From Cyclina sinensis (Eukaryota > Mollusca > Bivalvia > Venerida > Veneridae): DNA of 64,000 bases. The stretch is from assembly GCA_012932295.1 (NCBI GenBank), contig JAAONU010000001.1, positions 58,501,693 to 58,565,692 of the forward strand, given 5' to 3'. Positions 22,582 through 33,600 of this stretch are shown piece by piece. The notes beneath the pieces are model-generated. The model saw only the letters and a list, made by a program, of their open reading frames with translations. It was not told the origin of the DNA and did no database searches. Numbering within the stretch: the first letter of the stretch is position 1; every line of letters begins with the position of its first letter. The position numbers and the translations under genes were made by a program.

Positions 22582-23801
22582 TTATATTACTATCAAGTTA
22601 GAGCCTTGTTGTGAATCGTTCAGGTTTTTTTTTTTCATATGAACCTTTTCTTCTTTTACCTCTAGGTGTTGGCTTGTTTTATCACAATTAGAAGCAAACC
22701 TATTTCCATGACGCGCACCTATGATCTCTAAACCCACGGCCAAAATGAATCCAAATATCGCACTTCCGGTCACATGATACAAATACGTATGCGGTCCAGT
22801 ATTATCGTAAAAATAACCTATCATCCGCATGTAAACTATATGCAATGTTGCTGCCCCTAGCATCTGACTAGCCATTCCCATGCCTGTTAATTCCATGTGA
22901 TAATCTGTCCACGCTACACCAGTAGGCCAAAGCGGTCCCCAAAAGAACCCAATAGGTTGAATTAGAATCCAAAGTGCCACAGAGTTATCGTCTGCAAATA
23001 CATTCACCAGAATTGCAAAACACATAGTGCCGAACGTTTCTATGATTATAAGAACTTTGATTGATATCCATCTCGCCAAAATAAAGAAAATGAAACGACC
23101 TAAAGAGAAACTAATCCACACACTCGTGTTGATAAGTGATCCATCCGACTTTGAGCAACTGAGCTGATCAATGGAATAACTACGAATAAAGGTAGCTATA
23201 AGTCCTTGGCCACCCCCAGCATTGCCGAAATGGAAAAACATTAAGAGCAATATACTGAAACCATACCAGAATCTCCCTTTTGCACACGATGCTGAATTTA
23301 TTAACTTTAGAAGATTTTTACACCCACCGGTTTCTTTCTTTCCGTCCTTCTGAAAGTCAACATTCATCAGTTGTTCTTCTTTGTCCGTTTGAACATTTTT
23401 ATCAGACTTATTTTTAAATTTAACGCCGTTTTCCTTTAGTTGTTTGTTGAACCTATTTTCTATGATTTGAAAGATAAAGAAAGGAATCGAAATACATGCT
23501 GTTGCGATGCCCGATATAGCGTAAGCATATTCAATGTTTGATTCTGTAAAGTATGTCAACTCTTGTAAATGTTCTGACGAATTAAACGCCTCCGTAGTCG
23601 TGTTGAAAACATTACTAAGTCCTTCAACAGAATCTGGTACATGCGTCTTGTTGATCGTTGTTGAGTTCTTGACTTTGTCTGCCAGGAAATGGTCCGCGTA
23701 CAGCGGTGCAAGAAAAGACCCTATACCATAACCAAGATGCATGAGTATAACTGGCGATGCAGACTTGTCCTTCCAAATGTCCAGTGCTATTCGAGTACCG
23801 G
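22582..23801 (-). CDS. MFS transporter exon 3 (stop codon)
   Basis: Acceptor CTTTTTTTAG. It encodes TM5 to TM12 and a lysine-rich C-terminus ending NLIVI. The ATG codons upstream of 23801 are intronic. Confidence 0.92.
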
Positions 23802-25102
23802 CTAAAAAAAGTAATTCTATGATCATTTTACTATTTATCAGAAACAAAGTCTTCTGTGGTCATCTTTGGATTCTAATTATTCGTAATATATTAATAATAG
23901 ACTGATAGCAGCGAAAGCTTAAATATTGTGAGAAAAAAAAAACAACATTATTAATAAATACTAGCAACCATTTTATTCGGCAATCTCCGAGTAGCTTCGA
24001 AACGGAACTTTTCGTAGAAATTGGTAATTTTATAGGACTCGGAACGATAACGCTTTCATATTACCTTTTCATCGAAATCGTTACATATTGCTCATAAGTT
24101 TCTTTTCTCTATAAAAAGATAATCATATTTTAGTTTTCACCCGTACCTGCGTTATGTATTGACTGAACAAAGCCGCTTATGAAACACAGAAGCCAAAGGT
24201 ATATCACCTTGGTAACCCATGGCATGAATAACACAGCAACTGCTGCAACATCAAGGGTCAGTGCTAGTATAAAATGACTATAAACACTAAGCTTGTCGAT
24301 CAAGATACCACCGACGATACAGCCTGGGAACGTACCCGCACCTCTTGCCGAAAGGGCCACGGCTAATTCCTCATAACCGGTGTCCAGTCTCAGCTTCAGA
24401 TCGTTCAGCGTTGGTCCGGCTATTTCAGCATACATGCCCTGAGGTAAAGTGATTATAATTTACCTTTTTTAAAATTTATTGTTCTAAAAGACATTGAAAG
24501 TAAAAATACAGTGAGTCATGGAAGGGCCTACTTGTTCGGTCATTTCATGGCGATTAAGTGGCATTTTAGAATTTTAAAAAATGGTATGTTGACTAATTCC
24601 AACTAACGTGACTAGGTTTTAGAATTTGAAATTAACATGGCCTTGAGTAGAAACGGAGAAAAAGTACAGTGTAAGTTATTTATGGCAGTGGCAAGGTATA
24701 TGACACTAGAGTCTAGAATGTACAAAATGGGATAGGTGAAAACAGTTTTAAACTAATGACACAAAATATAGTAATAATTGGAATTTGTAATTTCTAGCAA
24801 TTTTAAATATTGCCATATTATCAAAATAAAACTGATTTAAATAGAACATTGGAGAAATTGTCTTCCTACCATAACAATCCACGAGATAACCAGAGCACCA
24901 CTTTCACAATGTCTAGACAGGCGCTCCTCTTTTGTTCATCAGCAGCCTTGTTTGATAAACTGTCTGAAGTCCTTTCAACGTTTACCTCAGAAGCAGTGTC
25001 CGATGCACAGTCTGGATATATTTTCCCGTTTTTGTCAGCAGCCTTGTCTGATATATTTTTCGGCTCCATTTTCCCGTGTTCGGTTTCTTCTGGCGGCCTC
25101 AT
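22582..25102 (-). CDS. MFSD4 / sodium-dependent glucose transporter 1-like MFS transporter
   Basis: Minus-strand gene with exons 24870-25102, 24147-24438 and 22582-23801, about 580 residues. It is a 12-TM major facilitator of the MFSD4/NaGLT1 family, predicted plasma-membrane uptake of sugar or a related solute. Family landmarks are GMYAEIAGPTLNDLKLRL after TM1, FISGFVQSIHNA then GTRIALDIW in the TM4 region, HLGYGIGSFLAPLYADHF in TM5, FSLGRFIFFILARWISIKVL, and GPLWPTGVAWTDYHMELTGM. A polar N-glycosylatable loop (NSTTINKTH) and a cytosolic linker are in the last exon. Exon 2 to 3 joins cleanly in phase 1. Exon 1 ends phase 2 while exon 2 needs phase 0, so one G is missing or a micro-exon was not found. 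The substrate cannot be told from sequence. Confidence 0.85.
24147..24438 (-). CDS. MFS transporter exon 2
   Basis: Acceptor TTACCTCAG, donor GCAG|GTACGG. It encodes GMYAEIAGPTLNDL, a 'GTFPGCIVGGILIDKL' TM2-TM3 turn and TM4. Confidence 0.9.
24870..25102 (-). CDS. MFS transporter exon 1 (start codon)
   Basis: ATG at 25102. An acidic, lysine-rich cytosolic N-terminus leads into the first half of TM1 (CLDIVKVVLWLSRGLLW). Donor TTATG|GTAGGA at 24870. Confidence 0.75.
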
Positions 25103-25578
25103 TTAAAATAATTTTACAACCCTGCTTCGAACAATACATCACTTGCCTTTCTTTATTTAAAATAAAATTGAATTACAGTAAATGTTAACGGTTGAATTTA
25201 ATTTGCATGTAATTATAAATAATGTCTTCAGTTTTGAAATAAAAGCTCAACAGATGCATGCAGATATTAACATTGATTGTAAATTAAAACAAATTCCACT
25301 GTAAAAATATTACAGTTACTTTCCCTTTTCGCCACAGAGGACAATATCGCAACAAGACTAAGTCAGTCGCATGTAAGTTACGTTAAATGTGCCTTGTTAA
25401 TAAAATGTTTTAACTATACTGACGAGAAAAAGAAATGCTTCATTCTACTTCGGTTAACTGTGCTTCAAAATTCAGCAGCAAGACGTGGCCGTCCCAAAGA
25501 ACAGCACCAGTAACCGTCGGATTCTGGCCTCTCTTTGAAATGCTGTCAGTTCCTGAACGTCGGCAATCTGCAGTTGAC
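25103..25578. other. Upstream region of the MFS transporter gene
   Basis: Should contain the minus-strand promoter and 5' UTR. No clear TATA box; nothing else recognised. Confidence 0.35.
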
Positions 25579-26002
25579 GTTGACGTTACCACCGTCCGAG
25601 ACGTGTTATTTTGGATTATGTCGGATTGCAGTCCGGTGAACGAGTTAGTAACGAGTCCAGCCAAGTTAAAATGTCAATGTTGCTGTGGTGACACGTGTTA
25701 CATCATGCGTTATGCTGGAAGAACAGACTTAGACACTCCTTTATTAGGTCTGGAAATGTCGTAGAATCAGGATAAATATCAGCAGATGGCGTTGACGTTA
25801 CCACCGTCCGAGACGTGTTATTTTGGATTATGTCGGATTGCAGTCCGGTGAACGAGTTAGTAACGAGTCCAGCCAAGTTAAAATGTCAATGTTGCTGTGG
25901 TGACACGTGTTACATCATGCGTTATGCTGGAAGAACAGACTTAGACACTCCTTTATTAGGTCTGGAAATGTCGTAGAATCGGGATAAATATCAGCAGATG
26001 GC
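25579..26002. repeat. Two near-identical 212-bp tandem copies
   Basis: 25579-25790 and 25791-26002 are a head-to-tail duplication beginning GTTGACGTTACCACCGTCCG. I see one substitution (aatcaggat against aatcgggat). A third partial unit (GTTGACGT) begins at 26003. It is GC-richer than its surroundings. Open frames cover the first copy on both strands but match nothing I know. Confidence 0.93.
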
Positions 26003-27408
26003 GTTGACGTATGTTATTATTCTGACTTTATACACAGTGTACCCGAACGTGGCCTATCGACAAACGTTCCTTTGTATCTGACACGCCGAATAAGATGTTA
26101 TATTGTCAAACGAGAGACGTTAAAACGTTAAGCGACTTGTACATATTTTTGACCAAATTCAAGCATGGCCAAAACTTGGACAAGCTCTTCGAAATTTAGC
26201 TTCACCGTTATCAGAAACAGGATAATTGTCAGGAAAGAAAATAAAAAAAATATGAGTGTTCGTCGACTAAGACATTTACCTGTGTAAAATTCACTTAAAA
26301 CCACATGAAAAGCACGGACTGCACGATTAAAATGTGAGCAGGTACATGAATTACTAGTAAGCAATGGGCTGAATAAAATCTTCTTTGGCGAGTTGGATTT
26401 GTCAGTAAGAATACATGTTCAATTCTGACGCTTAAGATTTTAAGTCGGTAGCAAAAATACAATGTAATGCCAGTTTTCCATGAGGCGTTTCTTTTTCTCG
26501 TCAGTTTACTTTACTTTTCGCCTGGCTTATTAGTTAAACTGACAGTTTGGTGTTTTTTGCAAAGGTATATAAACTTAAACCGGCGCGGTCTGTTTACGAA
26601 GCAGAATGAAGTCCCATTCATGGAAAACGGTGAAGTGGTCTGATAACCGTTACGTTAACTCTTACCCTAAAACACGCTTATAACAGATGTACTCTAATTC
26701 CATATCGTAACCTATCTGTTAAACAACATTTAACCGCTTTGATCTGTCCTCCTTTATGCAATACGTCTGCATGCACAGTTAACTGAAGATGTTAATATGT
26801 TTCTGGTATAAGTAAATTGGTGAAAAAGGCTTACTGACCTTTATCCTCCAATCAGAATACTATAAATTTTCAATATCTCATTATAAAAAAAATCAAAGGT
26901 ATTGGCATACGTTTTAGCGCAAGAACCGCACAAACTTTGAGGAATAATGTCCGTGTATACCTGCTGTTGGTATACTAAAATGTACATACAGCAGACATTG
27001 ACCTTAAAGTAACATGTCATATCTGCTGATATATGCTATAAAGCATGTATTATTTCCTATTTTCATGGGATGCTGTCACTTCATTAACATTCAAGAATTA
27101 ACTCATTACCATAAATGTTGTTTACAATGTTTATATTTTTCCAAACGTTTACACATTTCCATCCGTTTGCAATTGTTTAAAACCCGCTTCTTACAGTTAG
27201 GGTGTATTTACAGCCGGACAGTTAACTTGCGTTTGAGTACAGAATACTATCGTTTGTACAAAGCCGCTTTGTCGGTAATGGGACTTCAACCCCAGAACCT
27301 CAGTGAAATATTACGTCTACTTAGTGACCTTTGCCACTATCTCGACGTTAAAGTGAAACTTTTCAGGACTTTAATTGTCGCCGTTCATAGACAGCGACAT
27401 ATACAATA
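26003..27408. other. Intergenic; one TATA-like site, no supported gene
   Basis: Contains GGTATATAAAC at 26563-26573 followed 40 bp later by an ATG opening a 25-codon frame (26607-26684). A 131-codon frame at 27014-27409 lacks recognisable content and runs into the MITE. Confidence 0.3.
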
Positions 27409-27875
27409 GGTATGAAACCACCAATTCAGTCTACTGGAGCTCAAAAAATGGTACCCGCATAATGGCAGCTAGAAATAGTTGAGTTTTCTTGGCTATTTTT
27501 AACATTTTTGCCCTAATCTGTGTATTTTTTTATGGAATCATTTTGTTTGACTATTTCTGATAGTGTGGTAGCAATTTAATGCTCATAAGCATTCAGAATA
27601 GAATTCACAATGTGAAATTGTTTCACATACCCCAATCTGAAAATTAGCTCAGATTTTTTGTTAATTTTATGGGTAAGTTCACATGAGCAGAAATATCTTT
27701 CTTGTTTGAAACACAACCCCCACTTTTCTTGCTATTTTTCATGAGTACAGATATAGATCTACAAGAATATGTAAGTTAAAGCTATTTAAAAAAGGTTTTG
27801 CTATGTTTTACAGCTCTGTGAACTTTATGAATTTTGTATAGAATAAAGAAGGAATCTATTTTGTGGTTTCACACC
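27409..27875. mobile_element. MITE copy 2 (same family as 11779-12240)
   Basis: Begins GGTATGAAACCACCAATT and ends with the inverse GTGGTTTCACACC. It is flanked by ATA on each side. It is nearly identical to copy 1 apart from a 10-bp insertion (tctactggag) near the left end and small differences. Confidence 0.88.
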
Positions 27876-30063
27876 ATAACAAGAATCAATGTTTTTATCC
27901 TGAACACCGCTTGCACCACATGATAAACTGGACGGCAAAGAACACCAAAACGGGCACCTAGGGGCCCCACATTCAGCCATTTTGTTTTGTCGGGTTTTAA
28001 GAATATAGCATTGAATATTGCATATACACTTTAAATGCAGTAAGCTCGAAACCAGTTTGGAGGCTCCTGAAGGGTAAACAATTTATTGAATATTTCATTT
28101 AAGAAGAAACTATAGCTTTATTGTTCATGAAGGACTGATTCCTGGGGAAAATATTTACGAACAATTTGTTGCAGTTCCTTTGAATATTCTACAACAGCGA
28201 CCGTATCGATTGATATCCGTGTTTTACATATGCTAGGTCATTTTTTTTTACCTAAAATTTATTAGGTTTATATTCTACCTGTTATATACTTTTGAAATTG
28301 AAGACTAGCATCTAGCTTTCGTTTAGTAGACATTTCTATCTCATATAAAAAAAAATATGCAGATAGCTAATTAATTATGCGCATACTAGTTTACAGTAAA
28401 GCAATATTCAAAAGGTTTTTATTACTGTAAATACAGAACCAGACGACATAGCGCGCGAAAGTTTTTCTGGAGTAAGTCATATCAAGCCTATATTCTGTTG
28501 CTATTCTGTTTTAAGGAATTTTTTAAGTATCGTGTACAATAGACCTAGTTTTCATACAATTTTTGAATGACAAACATGAAATGGGATTCGTCTATGTATA
28601 AGATGTCATACATGGCTGAACGGCGATTTCAAGCATTTTTGGAAATGCTAATACCTGTACGTATAGATTAAGAATCGTATTCCACGGTGTATGACCGGCT
28701 CTGGACAACCATTCTTTTACAGCTATTTTCTGACAAGCACTATATTTCTCATCGATTTTAAAATAAGACAAATATAAAGTTTAGTGAGAATAGGGCTTTA
28801 GAGTATCATTTTACTTTATGTGACAATAAGGTGTTATAAGGCTGCTTCGTTCCTTATTTACTGTATAATTCTCCACAATACTGTTTAACAAAAAGCTTAA
28901 CGAATACCTCTGCAACGAAAGCTTCGTTCGTTATCAGTAGCGAATGCTTTTGGTCAGCACCAGTTTTACCAATAATTTCTTAACCATTGTTAGCTTTAGG
29001 AAAGTTCCTGGTTATTGACCCCAGGTTCGTATCCTCAACTTAATCGTTTTGCTCAAATATACTTTTGTCTCAGGAGTTGCATTTTTCCATCTGCAGTTTT
29101 AAGCCATTCTGATTCCGTTTTCATGTAACATGACTACTGCTGGCTTTGCTAATGTGACACATTCGGTAGTGATATCAAAAAACACAAGCATCACATTTAC
29201 GTTTCAAAAATATATTTCAACAAAATAGATGTAGTATACGTATAAATACATAAATTAGCACTTCCAAACTCTCGAAACAGATACATCTAAACTTTTTATC
29301 AATGTTTTTTTGCAACAGTCATATCAGTGTACGTATTCTTGATCCGTCTCGGCTATCCCTGTAATAGAAAAAAAACATTCATTAACTCACAACAAACTGT
29401 TTTCCCAACGAAACGTTCGATAAATATTTGAAGTCCACTATTTTGCTCTCCATTAGTTTGACCAATTGACCAATCATATTTCTGTTTATAAAGGAAAAAA
29501 ATCTTCCACAAGAAGAAAATCTTTTAATCTTTAACAAAAAGGGCAGTCCTATCTATGTTGTTAGAACAGAATAGAAAGTCCGTTAAGTTGTATGCACAAT
29601 ATAGTACATAGACACTGACAATAACAAAACAAATAATGCATGGCAATAATCAACAAACACAAGCTATACAGAAATAGTAATATATTTATATTTAAACGAA
29701 TATGTTAACTTTAAAAAGTATATAGCAATGTTATGCAGCAAACGCTTGTTTACCGTTTTCATAAACCAACTAATTTAAACATACTAGGTAGGTTAGAGCA
29801 TATAGTATTGTTCGGTTTAACTAAAAATTCCTGGTGTCGTTGGTTCGATACGCGGCGTATCCGCTAAGATTCTTATGAATTTCCAGATAAATATTTACAC
29901 CAAGTCATCCACAACCTGGCCAAGACATTGTTTATATTACTTAAAAGGAACAAAAAAAAAACATTACTGCCTTCCAATCTGCTGCATTTAAAGTCTCACT
30001 TTTATATAAAAAAAATAGTTTGAAAATATAGTTTAAGTAAATTATCAATCTTCTGCCTTTCAA
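27876..30063. other. Intergenic, mostly unassigned
   Basis: AT-rich. 28555-28665 is an inverted, diverged copy of the 3.5-kb transposon interior near 11190-11300 (shared 'gaacggcgatttcaagcatt' and 'tttggaaatgctaatac'). Otherwise nothing recognised. Confidence 0.4.
28555..28665 (-). repeat. Inverted diverged copy of transposon interior (11190-11300)
   Basis: CTGAACGGCGATTTCAAGCA and TTTTTGGAAATGCTAATAC at 28616-28655 are the reverse complement of sequence near 11200-11245. Flanking tracts (catgaa...tgtcattca) also agree. Confidence 0.7.
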
Positions 30064-30497
30064 TTTAAAGGGGCTGTGCTCCAGATGACAAAAAAGAGAA
30101 AGTTTTCTTGTATTATAAATTTCTTGTAATATTTATGACTAATGCTTAAAAACTTACTGACAAAAAAAGTCAAATAATTACATTATAAATTGATTTTTTT
30201 CCCTTTCAAAGTACTATACCGTAACGCGACGGTATAACTATATCGTATAAGATTTAAAGTAAATATCTGTAATATCACATGCGGCGAAGGTGGTGACAGT
30301 AAAAGCGTTGTTAATATTTTGTTAACATGAGGGTCCAGAGTTCATATCAGGCTGGAGCGAAAATATTTTTTTTTATTCTATTTTGACTTTTATAATCAGT
30401 TTTGAAGTAAAATATGTTGTTATAATCTCACGACATCTAAATATATAATTTATGAAAAATATTTTTTATGTCAAATCTGGAGTACAGCCTCTTTAAA
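30064..30497. mobile_element. TIR element beginning TTTAAAGGGGCTGT
   Basis: TTTAAAGGGGCTGTGCTCCA at 30064 is mirrored near 30472-30497 (TGGAGTACAGCCTCTTTAAA). It has an AT-rich non-coding interior. It lies just downstream of the secreted-protein gene and contains an AATAAA on that gene's strand (30372-30377). Confidence 0.75.
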
Positions 30498-30548
30498 AAG
30501 CATATTTTTTTAAATTTCAAAATGAAATATGACAAAACCCAGATACCT

Positions 30549-30613
30549 TTAACGGCGCTCTACAAAATCAAGTCTTCTCAATGCCTCTTCCACAAGCGTC
30601 CATTCATCTTCAG
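30549..30613 (-). CDS. Secreted protein exon 7 (stop codon)
   Basis: Acceptor TCTACTGACAG. It encodes SEDEWTLVEEALRRLDFVER R then TAA at 30549-30551. The phase fits exon 6. Confidence 0.78.
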
Positions 30614-33600
30614 CTGTCAGTAGAAAACACTAAAGTTCACATACTGTATGTTTTTAGAGGTATCTGATATACACATAAGTGGACTAAAGAATTATCTGAA
30701 TACCCCAATATTTATAATCAAATTTATCATTTGCCTTCTGCATACTCTTTTTAGGTTCTTGGCCTAATTTCAAAATGAGTGTGCTCTTTCACAAGAGACT
30801 GAAAAGGGAACGACGTACTAAAAGAATAGAAACCACGTTGATGGCCAATGTCAATGACATGAAATAAAGCTTGCATTCAATTTTTGAATAAAGAAAAAAC
30901 TGAATATATTTTTTTTAAAAAAACTGCCTTCTCATACCGCGCAAGAAAACATTTTAAAGGTTCCCGGCTCAGTACATGGCTATTTGAAAAAAGAAGGAAC
31001 AAAATATAACATTTAGGCAACGACGTTTTACAATTTAACATTTCAATTTCCAGTTAAGACCAAACAATTTCAAAGCATTTGCATGCTTTATTTTTGAGTA
31101 TATACTGATACTTACATAACATTTCAGCCAGTAGTTTCTCGAGGTCTTCAATCTTCATGGAAAACAGGAAGTCCTCATAGTCGGCATACCAACTGACAAT
31201 ATCGTTGATGGTCAGTTCAACTGCTTCACAGACGCTGTATAACGGCAGGTTATTCTCATGGTTCACCGTATATCCCGGAAGAGTCTTGCTGACGTATCCG
31301 GTGATGAAGTCCGCCACTTTCAAACATATCTGCTCAGTCTCCATTAATCCAAATCTATAAATAAAGTGTGACGTCAGCTGCTAGAAAGGGGATTAAAGTG
31401 CGCTGCTAAATTCAGTCTGAACAATTCCATATGAAACAAGTTACGTTTCATTGGCGGTTTTGCTGTGCAGTTCTTAAATTTGGCAAATGCGGATCACAAA
31501 GTCTTCCTGACATTTTTTTTTTTTCAAAAAAACTGATTCAGAGGAGATCATGTGGGAAAGTAGTCATCCCTTGCGGAGAAATTGGTAAGTACTGGTTAGT
31601 AATCCAGGAAAACCGGTTAGGTGGACTGACCGCCGAGATATAACCTAGATGTTGAAATTGGCGTAAGACCTATACAAACAAAGAACTGACCAAACCTAGG
31701 CAATGCCATGTAATGAAATATATTTAAAATTTATTTTTTCAGGTGAGACAACACAGGTACGATACACAATTCATAAGACTCAAGAAAAGGTTGAGTATGC
31801 TGTATTTCTTTTCTAAAATTCTTCTTATTTCATCAATTTACCTTTTTTCATTTATGTTAACCAATTTTTACCCCTGTTAAATACTTACATGTTCTTGAAT
31901 CTGAAAACTTCTTCCTTGTGATATTGAATCACTTCAGCTGAAGACGGGCACTTAATAACCGATGTAGCATCCCTAAAATGTTTTCTGAAATCGGTTGCTT
32001 CTGTCTCTGAAATCTGTGCCGTCGTTTAGAACATTGTCGAAAAAGAAATGCAGATGGTTGAATATGTTGTGTGATGCGTAGGCCAAATCTGAAAATATAA
32101 TGATACGAAATGTAAAAAGATGTCGGTTTAATGTTTCGACTAACACAATAATGGTCCGCCGCTATCAAACATTAAGTGTATAACAAATAATGAAGCAGAC
32201 TGGACGTTGTACGTTCTGCAACAGACGCAGCCTTAGATAAACTTATGGTATGTGCTTATTCTGATTTGGTTTTGTCCTTCCAAATAGTCTTATGCAGTCT
32301 TTTTTTCTTGGATACAGCAGTAAAATAGCATTTCCCTCTGTGATTGACTAATCATGCCCGCCTTGAACCTGTGGCCTTGACCAAATTTATAATTGTTTTT
32401 CTAAACAGCAACGAGAACAGAGGTAACATTTTTTAACAAACATTACAATAAACAGCCGTGTAGATCTTATACAAGGTTGTGACAAGTTTCTTAAGATACC
32501 TTTTAATCCGTATTTCCAGAGGAATTCCAGTGTTTCGCCGAAGACGGCCCCGTGTAATTCGTGAACACCGGCAGTCGCAATGTCGTCTGCGAATGGTCCA
32601 AGCTGTGGGTCAATCAGCGGTGCAACTTCCCTGAAGAATGTAAATAAGGACTGATCTTCATGGTCCATATACCTGTCTTTATGAAGTAAAATCGTTCCTG
32701 AAAATGAAAGTCGAAACAAAGTATTAATACATATTTCGTCTATGGCAAATACAGACCGCACCTCTGTGGTGTTAGATCATGATTTAGAGTGTTCGTTATT
32801 AAGCAATTAAACTCAATGAAATTCCATCATATTGCAAAAGTATAGCATGTCAAGTGGTGTTAGGTATTCAGAGCAACCTGTAAAGTGACTTACGGACGAT
32901 GGCCATATCAAGGATTGTAGCTGGGCATTTCATTCTCTCCATCAACAATGGCATCATAAATGTCCTTGTAACCAGCAAAGCAACCCCATGTGGGTCTCGA
33001 AGCTCCTTCAAGACCAGAAATATTTGTCTCAAGCGATCTGTTTGACATTCCGGAAGTTGAAAGTTTTCTGAAATAAACAATCCGAGTACATCTTTTCTAA
33101 ATTCATCTATTTTTCAGACAATTCTTTTTTGTCCATTTTCTTAGACGCAGTTATACCCAAAATTTGATAGGGATCACTTTTTAATTCTTAAATATCTCTC
33201 TAATGATAACCTCAAGATAACTGATTTTTTCTCATACATGTAGTTTATTTATATGGCAAAGCCGATCTGTCCAGCAGATTTTGATTGTTTACCTGTACAT
33301 GGCTCGAGATGCACGGGAAAAGCGATACCCCTGGAAAAGTGGTGCACCGCGGGCATGTACCTTCATGTACACATCCGTTTTATTCAGACTTCGCTTGTGC
33401 ATGGTAACGTTTATATCGAACCTAGCACTGGTCATGGCAAATCTACGGCAAAGACGACGTATTGACGATGAGGAGATGAATAGGGGGTAGAGATGCTTGA
33501 GGCTGGGCGTTCCCAACGGCACGTGGCAGGTGTCCTTAGGGTGTCCCAGAGCACCGTTGCCAGGATGTGACGACGGTTTCAAACTTACGGGCATGTCACG

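Noticed and set aside
25435..25764. 109-codon plus-strand frame over the 212-bp duplication
   Set aside because: It ends within the first copy, has no domain, and an equally open minus-strand frame exists.
27014..27409. 131-codon plus-strand frame
   Set aside because: No known motif; it ends at the MITE boundary and lacks splice or promoter support.
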